64,000 nucleotides of DNA. It comes from Paramoeba atlantica. Taxonomy: Eukaryota; Discosea. The notes below the pieces were generated by a model. The model did no database searches. It saw only the letters and a program-made list of their open reading frames with translations, and was not told where the DNA came from. This document shows, piece after piece, positions 1-9,111 of the stretch. Every line of letters begins with the position of its first letter. Position 1 is the stretch's first letter. The DNA is taken from positions 726,496-790,495 of the forward strand of contig CDRNVI010000054.1 in the NCBI GenBank assembly GCA_977017575.1. The letters run 5' to 3'. A program made the translations under genes and the position numbers.

Positions 1-281
1 TTCTTAGAGATCGATTGATTAGGAGGCTTGAAATTGAAAGTCTGTTTGTTTTTGAAAAATTTTCTGTAAGTGTGTTCTGTGTTGATATTTTGAAGGTGGA
101 AATATTTAGGGGAAATTTTTGAAACCTTTAACTGGGCTAACATCTCAGTGTTGGTTGGTTGGTTCACTTGGGGTACCTAGCCCTCGCGAGCTAGGCGGGA
201 GCATAGACTCTTTCGACCCGACCAGCACCCGTCCTGGATATTATGGCGTCTTCGTGCTGAAACTGGGCTTTCAGTAGAGGC
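1..281 (-). other. 3' untranslated tail of LINE-A
   Basis: This follows the TAA that ends the endonuclease ORF. No further coding frame is seen. The element's 3' end, and any poly(A) or simple-repeat tail, lies beyond the left edge or is not recognisable. It holds a GGTT run and a GC-rich inverted repeat around 176-202. Confidence 0.45.
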
Positions 282-1104
282 TTAAGCCTCTACCAAAGGA
301 TCCGCTGGGTCCTCTACGCGGATGCGCGAAACCATCATCCTGACTTGAGAACGCATTAGCGTCACGTTCAGATCCGTTAGGAGATCGTTTCGCGCTTGGT
401 CTCGTGAAAGGATCCCTTTGGACGCATTCGCCCGTTGGGTTCCGATGTCCCGGAGTAACGCTAGCGCACTCTCGCTCCAGGAACCAAAGGATTCCACCAC
501 CATCGCTGTGAAGAGGTGTCCTGCTTTTTCTGCTTCTTGTCGCTGTCGCGCCTTGGTCTCCGCGAAGTGCTCAGCAAAAGACCCCGGGGTCACCCAGCTA
601 GCATTGTGGACTGAGTCCAAATACTTTGTTTGCTGTGCGCGAGTGACCGCAAAATCGAGGACCATGCCTTGCGCTAAAGATCCTTTGGCGATGGAGGCAG
701 TTGGCAGAAATACGTCTGCTGGTCTCGTGAGAGCCCCCCCAGGACCCCGATTTCCCAAACTCTTCTCTCTCTGTGGCGCCAGGAAGGCTCTGCTGCAGAA
801 CGATATAAATTGTTGGGCCAGAGCGTTGTGCCGTGAGATGATACCATGGCCGTTCTTGCAGAGAAAAGCGTGCTCCCCATTCTTGAGAAAGGGAAGGGTG
901 CACCAGTCAGCTGGGCAAGGCCGCACTTTTACACACCAGGGCATGGTTCCCCTCGCGCCCGAGAGGCTGCGCACACTTGGTCATAGGACAGGGTCGAGAT
1001 TCCACGTAGACGTCAGCTCCCAGCCACCAACGGGTGAGAGCGCGAAACTCGGTCGACGTGAAGGCATAACCCCTCCCCTTTGAAGGTACGACCAACCCCC
1101 TCAC
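282..1104 (-). CDS. LINE-A C-terminal CCHC knuckles and restriction-like endonuclease
   Basis: Two knuckles of the form C-x4-C-x10-H-x4-C lie in tandem: CPMTKC then H-ALVC (frame 1104-907) and CPADWC then H-AFLC (frame 974-282). The conserved GHGIISRHNAL block follows. Next come RPADVFLP and MVLDFAVT, which match the PD...D core of the restriction-like endonuclease of R2-type LINEs. The domain nicks target DNA for target-primed reverse transcription. A helical tail of about 100 residues ends at a TAA. The two knuckles are in different frames, so one shift separates them. The assignment to the RLE fold is by motif and order only. Confidence 0.75.
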
Positions 1105-1672
1105 CCGTTTCGGAGAGCCATCTGGCGCGTGTATGGGGGTCGGCAGAGAGGTACGCCACCTTGTATTCCCGAGCTAAGATTGCTCGGGAGAGTGCTTGCT
1201 GCCTCGCTGTCGGGGGCTTTTCTTCCGGCATGTTCTCGGGTTTTGGGCTGGGAAGCGGGACGGGATCTGTTAGTGGGCGTGGTGGGAGCGTCACTGTAGG
1301 GCAACTGGACGGGTGAGAGGAGGAGCCTTTGGAGATAGAAAAAGTTTCCGGGGTATACTGATACCGCCCTGACAATTCGTCAATGAAGAGGGTACCAGAG
1401 AGCTCGTTTACATGGCGTGCCGCCTCGGAAAAGCCTGCAGCATGCGCCGCGTTCCACTCGTCGCACGATGCTGCAAAAGCTACGGATGACACGTACGCTG
1501 CGGCAGCGTGCATGAAGGAGGATAGCAGACCGAGGCCGCCGTACTTTTTGCTGCGCTGAGCCTGCATGCGTGACGAGGGGGTAAGCGAATTGATGGCCCT
1601 CTGCTCTGGGACTGCTTCTAGGCCTAGCGTTTTAGAGAGTTCTAAGATTACCTGAGGAGGGGTAGTGCGCAT
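1013..1672 (-). CDS. LINE-A ORF2 connector between RT thumb and CCHC/RLE
   Basis: An open frame of 219 residues continues the polyprotein after the RT. It includes the post-RT block MRTTPPQVILEL and a KKYGGLGLLSS segment typical of the region after the thumb in these LINEs. A proline-rich linker and a segment ending RARWLSETGEG follow. The frame leaves the endonuclease frame near 1104, where the protein continues in another frame as GYAFTSTEFRALTRWWLGAD. No enzyme activity is expected from this part alone. Confidence 0.6.
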   Translation of the reverse strand: MRTTPPQVILELSKTLGLEAVPEQRAINSLTPSSRMQAQRSKKYGGLGLLSSFMHAAAAYVSSVAFAASCDEWNAAHAAGFSEAARHVNELSGTLFIDELSGRYQYTPETFSISKGSSSHPSSCPTVTLPPRPLTDPVPLPSPKPENMPEEKPPTARQQALSRAILAREYKVAYLSADPHTRARWLSETGEGVGRTFKGEGLCLHVDRVSRSHPLVAGS

Positions 1673-1705
1673 GGCGAATACGAGTTGACAGAAACCAGAG
1701 CATTG

Positions 1706-3300
1706 TCAGATTAGTGTCAACGCGACTTGCGGGTCTTCGATTCTCTTTATTGCCCGCATTGTAGATATCGCGGGGAGTAACGCATTCGTGTCCTGAAAAG
1801 CGCTGCAGTGATTTGCCGAACCAATCGGGCTTCCTAATAGATCAAAATTACCATTAATGTTTATCTTGTCTGGGGGAATGTCTGCGAAAAGAGCAGCGTT
1901 GTGCGCTGAGGCGGGGTGGAGGGCTACCTCACATTTTTGTTTGGTAAGGAGAAGACCAAGTTGTGTCCCCTCGCTAGAGGGGACTGCCAAGGGCCTTCCG
2001 GACTGATGCCTGGCTACCCGCTAAGTCCCCGTCATCAAGGTACCAGAACTGAAAGAAAGTGTCCTCTGGGAGTTCTGAAACGATTTTTTCCGTAATTAAG
2101 TGAAGAACGAGAGAGAAGAGCAGATGTCCGAGCGGGCCCCCTTGCTGTACGCCTTCTGCTGAGAGAACGGGGTGTGGGCCGTAGGTGAGTGAGCTGTCTG
2201 TCTCATAACACCACGAAATCCAGTCCGATAATTCTGGGAAATTTTCGCGTGTCAGGGAAATGAGAACGGATCGAGAAACGTTGTTAAACGCGTTGGCCAG
2301 ATCGACTTTACAGAAGACGAAGTCTGGGTCGTCAATGTGGGCGGAGAACGTCTGTCAGCAACGGTGTATCATCCGTTCCGACCCTGCAGGAACCGCGAAG
2401 CCGTATTGTGTTCCGCAAAAGATGGCTTGCGCTCGCAGTTTGAGTGCTGCACATGCTCCTTTGCTCGCTAGGCGACGAAGAGTTTCACCGACAGCAATCG
2501 GGCGGACGTCTTGCTCTCCTTTCTGCAAGGCGCAGAGGCGGGCGCCTGCGAAATGGTTTTGGGATTCGAGCGGAGCTTTCCCCGCCAAGAGATGGTTGAC
2601 TAACTTTGCGAGGGCCGTGAGTGGGTTGACATTCGAGTCGACGTTCGCGTAGAATGCCTCCTGTATGTGTTCTGGGCACAACCCCATCGTGCCTCCCGAG
2701 GAGCCTCTGTGGAAGCTTTTGACTGCGGCAGAAGTTTCTTGTTCCGTGAGCTGCAATGGCGGGCACTTTGTTGGGGGTGGTTCGGTGGCGAGGAATTCTG
2801 TCAAAAAGGCGGGGCAGGGCAGCCGACAAGGGTGTTTATTTCGAAGTTTTGAGAGGGTTTCTGGGCTTTCGGGCGCCATCGGAGAGGCCGTAAGGGCTGC
2901 CATACCCCGAGAAAATTCGCCTTGTCGTGCGAGGAGCTCTGTACGAATGGCTGCTCGCTTCTCGTCGTTGTGAGGGGTTTTCGGAGAACTATGTTGCTTG
3001 TTATTGAAGGAGGAAATTGCATCATACCATAGGGAAGCGTACTCGCGCGCTTGCCAACGCTCTAGGCACTTGAGAACGTGGTTGGCGTACGAAGTGTGCC
3101 CTTTGCGGCCCCCACGATAAGGGGCATGGAGGACGAACTTCGGGAGCATCGCTAGGAGGGTCCAAGCGCAAGTAGTGTTTTCCTTCCCCGCCGCAGCCAT
3201 CGCCTCGGAGAGAGCCGACGCCCAAAGTTGACGGCATCGGTATTGGATTTGTTTGCATGTCGAAATTGGGATGGCACATACGATAGGTAAGGGCGGCAGA
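1706..3300 (-). CDS. LINE-A reverse transcriptase, unit 1
   Basis: RT domain on the minus strand. A 281-residue frame (3200-2355) has the early block RGGRKGH, then SGGTMGLCPEHIQEAF, and VRPIAVGETLRRLASK, a hallmark of non-LTR RTs. The frame continues past an in-frame TGA (RC-TGA-QTF) with KVDLANAFNN (catalytic Asp), GVQQGGPLG and the catalytic FWYLDDG at about 2045-2025. After a one-base shift near 1985 comes LLLTKQKCEV and LLGSPIGS (to 1706). A further in-frame TGA interrupts LTLI-QCSGFC. Upstream, about 3300-3201 encodes a linker in the same frame. All catalytic blocks are present but the copy cannot make one continuous protein. It would copy element RNA at the nicked target. Confidence 0.8.
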
Positions 3301-3408
3301 GGTGGGTCGTTGTTTCACACTACCCCCGAGAGATTAAGGGGTAGAACTGGAGTTGAGCTGGGCGACTGGGAGGGGTCAGTGGGGTGAGGGGAGGCGTGAT
3401 TTCGGAAT

Positions 3409-3661
3409 TTACACTCTCAAGGTGTGAGATCTGTTTTGAAATATCGTAATTTTTTCTACATGGCCTGCAGAGGAAGCGACCTTGTTCACCCCACCACTGT
3501 GCGGAAACCGCGTCACCGTGTCGTGATTATAGAAGGCCTGCCAATGCCCTCCATGGGACGTTGTACTCCAAGTGCATCCTTCCGCTGGAAAAACACGAGA
3601 TTCTGTGGGCATGAAGAGGGGAAGTGTGATTTCGGAGAGATTATTGGAATGGAGAAGACGC
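3409..3661 (-). CDS. LINE-A ORF2 N-terminal zinc finger segment, unit 1
   Basis: Reads LSEITLPLFMPTESRV and then a Cx4C...H...H finger with CTWSTTSHGG, at the place where R2-like LINEs carry DNA-binding C2H2 fingers before the RT. In this unit the first finger cysteine is replaced (VFPAEGC), while units 2-5 keep VCPAEGC. Without the SINE, the frame joins directly to the 2A-containing segment (SA-x-RS on both sides), so both were once one ORF. The frame stops about 100 bases before the RT frame. Confidence 0.6.
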
Positions 3662-3674
3662 GATCGTCGTGCAG

Positions 3675-4050
3675 GGTGGAGGTGGCGGAGTAGCAAGAAC
3701 TCAAAGTTTGAAGCACATGGTGCTCAAACGGCGAGTTCAAACCCGCTCATCGCAATTTTCCTGGCGGCCTCACTCTAAGAGGCTGGGCTGATACCCGACT
3801 AGGCCCAGTACTCGGATGACCGTCCCCTCAGTGAACCAGCTCCCTTACCCGGCTTACACCTCTTGGGTAAGCCGTGTTGACGTGCTGTTCGTTGACGCAG
3901 CGTGTTGGAAACAGCACGTTGGTGTCGCCTTGGACAAGCGGAAACTGGTAGAGGACGTCGGCCTCGGAACTTCCAAATCTGTCTGTGAAGGGTCTGGCTT
4001 GCCAGTGACCATCCGGAGCAATCCGGAATGATTTGGATTTTTTTGGATTG
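3675..4050 (+). mobile_element. tRNA-derived SINE inserted in LINE-A, unit 1
   Basis: The head carries an A box (TGGCGGAGTGG) and a B box (GAGTTCAAACC) about 50 bp apart, as in Leu/Ser-type tRNAs. A roughly 300-bp body follows, with a tail of GGATTT-type repeats. The insertion is bounded by GATCGTCGTGCAG (3662-3674) and GATCGTTGTGCAG (4051-4063), a 13-bp target-site duplication with one mismatch. It lies antisense to the LINE. Free copies of the same SINE occur at 29376-30240. Confidence 0.85.
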
Positions 4051-4813
4051 GATCGTTGTGCAGAGTGCGGGGTATCGGGTCCCGGATTCTGTTCCACTCC
4101 GCCTCGCACAAGTTCGTTTTTTACGCTCGCTTGGGTCCACCCTGTGCTGGCCTCTAGCTCTATGGCAGGCGAGGTGAGGTTTTGCAATACGCGGGGGGGG
4201 CCTCGGTTCCACTCCAATCCCCCTCGTAAAAGACCGATATCTACCTGGGTCTTGCTCCACCCTGAGTTCGCTATAAACTTCTCGCTGGGCGTGAAACAAC
4301 AGAGCGGTCCTGAGGGGGAGGGCACTTCGCACCACGCAGGGGCGAATTCTGGGTCGATACCTAAATGTGAACATATAGCAACCGATAATTTGTTAGTAGG
4401 CACGCTGGAGGGGACAGTGATCTGCGTCTCACCTGTCGGGTATCCGTAAATGAGGACTCTGTTTTTTGACGGCTTTGCGGCGTTATAAGGTACCCGAAGA
4501 GCAGTGCCTAAAGTAACTAGGGGCGATATGTTGCTGAGCTTCTCGGTTAGATCCATAGTGGCCCCGGTTGCTGAAGCAACGAGTGTCACGAGCTCACTGC
4601 GGAGCCCCAAACAGAGCGCGATCTTGTCTCTAACTGAATCCAGATGGGCGTGAGACGGAACAACTGGGAAGGTGAGATTTTCCCAAGGCGATGGGCAAAG
4701 AAGGAGACGAATTGTAACGTCGACGGTGCTGTCTTCATCTAGATCTTCATCCCAGCCGGGCTGATCCAGTCCTCCAATTCAGTTTCCTTCATGTTTCTCT
4801 CGGCCTTTTGCAT
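4051..4813 (-). CDS. LINE-A ORF2 N-terminus with ubiquitin-like and 2A-like motifs, unit 1
   Basis: Same protein segment as in unit 2 (see 9488-10251) but with one C fewer in a CCC run near 4757. The N-terminal 50 or so residues are therefore out of frame with the rest. The remaining frame holds the ubiquitin-like region, a degenerate 2A (GGLEWNRGP) and a near-consensus 2A (GGVEQNPGP). The frame then runs antisense into the SINE and ends at 3828. The one-base difference lies in a homopolymer and could be real or a sequencing indel. Confidence 0.65.
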
Positions 4814-4823
4814 AAAAGGCGAG

Positions 4824-5230
4824 TTAGCAGACGGCGTTCTTGAGAGGGCTTGAAGTTCCCGGTGGAAGGTCTCTTACTTTCTCTACAATCTCGGAGCTTT
4901 CCTCTAACAGGATACTTCTTTTGGCGTCCATAGCTTTGCGAAACGCAACCTTGATGTCGTGTTCAAGGTGTACTTTCTTGTGCTCACTCAGTTGGTCGGC
5001 ATCCATCAGTTGCTTTGAACAGGTGTTGCAAACGTGTCCCTTCTTCTCTGTAATGGAGAGCTTTCGGGCAAGAGCGAGATGCCACTCGCGTCTTGCGTTA
5101 AGGTTTTCGAGAAAGAGATTGTGTCTGGAGACGAGCTCCTGGGCGACTAATTGAACGAATGAGAGATCTTTTTCTGTTGAACGGATCTCGTACTCTATGT
5201 CCGCTATGAAACCGTTTTCAGGCTTCTCTT
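4824..5230 (-). CDS. LINE-A ORF1 second half: C2H2 finger and charged helix, unit 1
   Basis: After ORF1's first frame closes at 5204, the overlapping -1 frame continues with EKPENGFIADIEYEIRSTEK, a long charged helix (RSTEKDL...ARKLSITEKK), then a clean C2H2 finger: C-N-T-C, 12 residues, H-K-K-V-H. A lysine/glutamate-rich helix ends at NAVC-TAA. Nucleic-acid binding by the ORF1 protein is the likely role. The frame change is identical in all five units, so it predates amplification. A TAA in this frame upstream limits the overlap to about 35 nt. Confidence 0.6.
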
Positions 5231-5908
5231 TAGAGTGGAATGTGATTCTTTATTTAGCTTCTCAAACAGGGAAAAGCGTTCCTCCAATGAAAGAATGTGT
5301 TTCGTCTTCCCCGTAGTGGTTTCGCTTTCGTTAGAGGAGAAGGGGAAGTTACTGCGCGTTACTCCCTTTAGTGCTTGGACGAATGTTTTCTTCGGCCGTT
5401 CGGTGTGTGAAGCGAAGTAAGTTGCAGTTCTGGCAGGAGGGCGTGAGGGGAGCTCTGAAGTTCCCATAAATCGGGGAGGCTTCGAGGACGGAGTTCCGGT
5501 GTGATCCCGTGGGGCATGAGGGGATTCGAAGTCGCACGCATCACAGCGATTGAAATAGGGACGTTTAGGGCTGAAAGGGGATGAACACACTTCGCAGGGT
5601 TTGGTGAGACCCTGGGAAGTGTTTGAACAAGACAGTGCGCAGGACTCACACCACCGAAAGTAAGGCCTAGCGGGAAAGAACGGGGAGGAGCAAGCATCAC
5701 ATGATTTTTGGTGAGTGCTGTGTGGGCTTGGAGGGTTCGTCGCCGCGCGTGGCTGGACGGAAGGGTACGAGCGAATGGTGGGATGTAATGGGGGTTGTGA
5801 GAAATTGGGCGAGCATTTCGCGCAAAATCGGTGGGCGCGGTTATGTGGGACAAAACGTGTGCCACAGTGGCAAAACCAGAACTTCCCACCTGATCGAGGG
5901 TCATTCAT
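5204..5908 (-). CDS. LINE-A ORF1, three zinc ribbons, unit 1
   Basis: The 234-residue frame opens at MNDPRSGGKFWF. Three ribbons follow: FCHCGTRF...RFCAKC, CDACSSPFFPARPYF..CESC and CEVCSSPFSPKRPYF..CDAC. The last two are clear duplicates. A Ser/Pro/Thr-rich linker and a helical end (SLEERFSLFEKLNKE) follow. This is the position and style of a LINE ORF1 RNA-binding protein, although this ribbon arrangement is not the usual CCHC gag knuckle. Unit 1 keeps the CESC cysteine that the other four units have lost. Confidence 0.7.
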   Translation of the reverse strand: MNDPRSGGKFWFCHCGTRFVPHNRAHRFCAKCSPNFSQPPLHPTIRSYPSVQPRAATNPPSPHSTHQKSCDACSSPFFPARPYFRWCESCALSCSNTSQGLTKPCEVCSSPFSPKRPYFNRCDACDFESPHAPRDHTGTPSSKPPRFMGTSELPSRPPARTATYFASHTERPKKTFVQALKGVTRSNFPFSSNESETTTGKTKHILSLEERFSLFEKLNKESHSTLKRSLKTVS

Positions 5909-6002
5909 CGAGGGTCATTCATATGTAAAGTCAATAGGAATGGAAAGAGAAATAATTCAACAAGGCACAGAAACTGCATCTTTATCGTTGTTTTTTTTTT
6001 TG
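5909..6002 (-). other. LINE-A 5' leader and abutting A-run of LINE-B
   Basis: A 14-bp direct repeat (CGAGGGTCATTCAT twice) overlaps the ORF1 start codon region (about 5895-5922). On the minus strand a run of about 12 A near 5989-6001 directly precedes this leader. I read it as the poly(A) end of the upstream LINE-B, which would make LINE-A's 5' UTR only about 80 bp. Confidence 0.4.
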
Positions 6003-7221
6003 CAATAAATGGGGGGGGAGAAGTATAAAACGCGGCATTGCCTCTATATTTTTACCCAGAGACGAACCAAGTAGGTCCATTGGGGGGGGTATATGATTGA
6101 ACAAGCAATCAAATTGGCAATTTCACATGTTGTAGCCCAAAACTATTAATTCAACCTGCCTTAAGTTATTTATGATTTTGATAACAATAATAATAAAAAG
6201 AAGCAATTCATTCCCAATCCATTCGCTCGTTCCGGACCGGGTCTTTCGACCACTCCTCGGCCTGACTTGTGAACCCTTCCCTTGTTATATGGGAAGGTTT
6301 TTTTATTTTAACTTCACAGCTTTAGCAACAACAACAACAACTTACTTCCACACTTTACGCGCCCTTTCATGCGCAACGAAAGACGCAGGTTTTCTGCGGG
6401 CATCCGGAGTACCAACATGTGCGCTTGGGCTCGCATAAGGGTCACGTTCACTTCCGTGAGGAGGCGTTGGAAGGCCTTTCCACGCGAAAGTGTGCCCTTC
6501 GAGGCAGCTGAGCGGCGCTCGGCAACTTCTCGGAGAATTCCCCGCGCGCTCTCCGACCAGGGCCCGAAGGATTCCACCGCCATCCCGGTGAATCTATACC
6601 CTTGGGGTTCGGCCTCGAGGCGCTCCGAACGTTTGTGTTCCGTATCGTACCGTTCGACAAAGGATCCTGCGTTTCCCACACGTTAGCGCCTCGGACTGAG
6701 TCCGTATATGTATGTGGGTTGCTGAACGTGAGTTACGCAGAAGTCCAATACCAAACCGGTAGCTAGGCCAAAGTTTGGGAGGAAGACATGGCCCGGTCTG
6801 GTGGGGCCGCCGCCCGGGCCGTGGTTGCCTAGACCGACCTCTCGTTGCGGGGCGAGGTGTGCCTTGGCGCACACATCGCAGAAGTGCTCGACCAGGGCGT
6901 TGTGCCGGGAGATGAGGCCGTAGACGCTTTTTCATGCTAGGGCATGCTGGCCATCAGATCCTAGCGGTTGTTTACACTGGTCTCTAGGGCAAGGGCGGGG
7001 GGTGTCTTAGACGTCTGCCCCGAGCCACCAGCGTGCCAGGGTGCGGAACTCCGTAGGGGTAAGGGCGTACCCCAGCTCTCTGGATGGGAGGACAAAGGAC
7101 CAGCTTCCGACCCCTTCCCCGCTTTGAGAGAGCCATCTCGCTCTCTTTTCTTTTTGGCTCGTGTATCACATGTAGTCGGATCTTTTGCTTTCGGACAAGA
7201 ACCTGGTATCTCTCTCTTCCT
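6003..7221 (-). pseudogene. LINE-B 3' end (CCHC/RLE region), unit 1
   Basis: A relative of LINE-A on the same strand, 5' truncated. The sense order is KRARWLSQSGEG, GYALTPTEFRTLARWWLGAD, a CCHC knuckle (CPRDQC...), ISRHNAL, HLAPQREVGLG, HVFLPNF and LVLDFCVTHVQQ (endonuclease core), then a helical tail ending KLLLLLLKL at 6314. In-frame stops (after GADV, HALA and LSPRR) mark it as dead. The segment 6003-6313 is its 3' UTR with a GTT microsatellite (about 6328-6344) and an AATAAT stretch. A G7 run lies near 6010 and another near 6083. Confidence 0.65.
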
Positions 7222-8737
7222 TTCGTGTCCTGAAAAGCGCTGCAGTGATTTGCCGAACCAATCGGGCTTCCTAATAGATCAAAATTACCATTAATGTTTA
7301 TCTTGTCTGGGGGAATGTCTGCGAAAAGAGCAGCGTTGTGCGCTGAGGCGGGGTGGAGGGCTACCTCACATTTTTGTTTGGTAAGGAGAAGACCAAGTTG
7401 TGTCCCCTCGCTAGAGGGGACTGCCAAGGGCCTTCCGGACTGATGCCTGGCTACCCGCTAAGTCCCCGTCATCAAGGTACCAGAACTGAAAGAAAGTGTC
7501 CTCTGGGAGTTCTGAAACGATTTTTTCCGTAATTAAGTGAAGAACGAGAGAGAAGAGCAGATGTCCGAGCGGGCCCCCTTGCTGTACGCCTTCTGCTGAG
7601 AGAACGGTGTGTGGGCCGTAGGTGAGTGAGCTGTCTGTCTCATAACACCACGAAATCCAGTCCGATAATTCTGGGAAATTTTCGCGTGTCAGGGAAATGA
7701 GAACGGATCGAGAAACGTTGTTAAACGCGTTGGCCAGATCGACTTTACAGAAGACGAAGTCTGGGTCGTCAATGTGGGCGGAGAACGTCTGTCAGCAACG
7801 GCGTATCATCCGTTCCGACCCTGCAGGAACCGCGAAGCCGTATTGTGTTCCGCAAAAGATGGCTTGCGCTCGCAGTTTGAGTGCTGCACATGCTCCTTTG
7901 CTCGCTAGGCGACGAAGAGTTTCACCGACAGCAATCGGGCGGACGTCTTGCTCTCCTTTCTGCAAGGCGCAGAGGCGGGCGCCTGCGAAATGGTTTTGGG
8001 ATTCGAGCGGAGCTTTCCCCGCCAAGAAATGGTTGACTAACTTTGCGAGGGCCGTGAGTGGGTTGACATTCGAGTCGACGTTCGCGTAGAATGCCTCCTG
8101 TATGTGTTCTGGGCACAACCCCATCGTGCCTCCCGAGGAGCCTCTGTGGAAGCTTTTGACTGCGGCAGAAGTTTCTTGTTCCGTGAGCTGCAATGGCGGG
8201 CACTTTGTTGGGGGTGGTTCGGTGGCGAGGAATTCTGTCAAAAAGGCGGGGCAGGGCAGTCGACAAGGGTGTTTATTTCGAAGTTTTGAGAGGGTTTCTG
8301 GGCTTTCGGGCGCCATCGGAGAGGCCGTAAGGGCTGCCATACCCCGAGAAAATTCGCCTTGTCGTGCGAGGAGCTCTGTACGAATGGCTGCTCGCTTCTC
8401 GTCGTTGTGAGGGGTTTTCGGAGAACTATGTTGCTTGTTATTGAAGGAGGAAATTGCATCATACCATAGGGAAGCGTACTCGCGCGCTTGCCAACGCTCT
8501 AGGCACTTGAGAACGTGGTTGGCGTACGAAGTGTGCCCTTTGCGGCCCCCACGATAAGGGGCATGGAGGACGAACTTCGGGAGCATCGCTAGGAGGGTCC
8601 AAGCGCAAGTAGTGTTTTCCTTCCCCGCCGCAGCCATCGCCTCGGAGAGAGCCGACGCCCAAAGTTGACGGCATCGGTATTGGATTTGTTTGCATGTCGA
8701 AATTGGGATGGCACATACGATAGGTAAGGGCGGCAGA
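7222..8737 (-). CDS. LINE-A reverse transcriptase, unit 2
   Basis: Same RT as unit 1: VRPIAVGETLRRL, NAFNN, GVQQGGPLG and FWYLDDG (about 7482-7462), then LLLTKQKCEV. The main frame is 8637-7792 (281 residues), continuing after an in-frame TGA. At 7222 the RT is cut by the array junction and reads into LINE-B sequence (SAFQD-TKGRER), so the connector and endonuclease are missing. Confidence 0.78.
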
Positions 8738-8845
8738 GGTGGGTCGTTGTTTCACACTACCCCCGAGAGATTAAGGGGTAGAACTGGAGTTGAGCTGGGC
8801 GACTGGGAGGGGTCAGTGGGGTGAGGGGAGGCGTGATTTCGGAAT

Positions 8846-9098
8846 TTACACTCTCAAGGTGTGAGGTCTGCTTTGAAATATCGTAATTTTTTCTACATGG
8901 CCTGCAGAGGAAGCGACCTTGTTCACCCCACCACTGTGCGGAAACCGCGTCACCGTGTCGTGATTATAGAAGGCCTGCCAATGCCCTCCATGGGACGTTG
9001 TACTCCAAGTGCATCCTTCCGCTGGACAAACACGAGATTCTGTGGGCATGAAGAGGGGAAGTGTGATTTCGGAGAGATTATTGGAATGGAGAAGACGC
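8846..9098 (-). CDS. LINE-A ORF2 zinc finger segment, unit 2
   Basis: Carries VCPAEGCTWSTTSHGG with both cysteines and downstream histidines, so the finger is complete here, unlike unit 1. The frame stops at 8846, before the RT frame. Confidence 0.58.
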
Positions 9099-9111
9099 GA
9101 TCGTCGTGCAG

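Larger units (their letters stand above)
1..5950 (-). mobile_element. LINE-A, near full-length non-LTR retrotransposon (RLE type) with SINE insertion
   Basis: Minus-strand element. In sense order (right to left) it carries ORF1 with zinc ribbons (5908-5204), a C2H2 finger and charged helix (to 4824), ubiquitin-like and 2A-like modules (4813-4051), an inserted SINE (4050-3675), an RT N-terminal zinc finger (3661-3409), reverse transcriptase (about 3300-1706), a connector (1672-1013), and CCHC knuckles plus a restriction-like endonuclease (about 1104-282). It is the only copy in the window with its own 3' end. The presence of RT plus a C-terminal endonuclease of the R2/CRE/NeSL kind, and the absence of an apurinic-type endonuclease, places it among RLE-type LINEs. 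The clade cannot be fixed by eye. Several frameshifts and in-frame stops show it is not intact. Confidence 0.85.
1785..7221 (-). repeat. Array unit 1
   Basis: 5437 bp. Contains the LINE-A RT through its 5' end, the SINE and the LINE-B 3' end. Private states include a missing C near 4757, a lost finger cysteine (VFPAEGC) and a retained ORF1 CESC cysteine. It shares FTGMAVES in LINE-B with unit 5 only. Confidence 0.9.

Noticed and set aside
1690-3300. TGA read as a sense codon in this genome
   Set aside because: LRR genes at 34820, 39424 and 40942 end at TGA, and LINE-B has TAA as well as TGA interruptions.
5200-5245. Programmed -1 frameshift in ORF1
   Set aside because: No good slippery heptamer in the 35-nt overlap, and the array copies are not independent evidence.
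7697-8089. 130-residue plus-strand frame opposite the RT
   Set aside because: Shadow of the RT on the other strand; no conserved motif.
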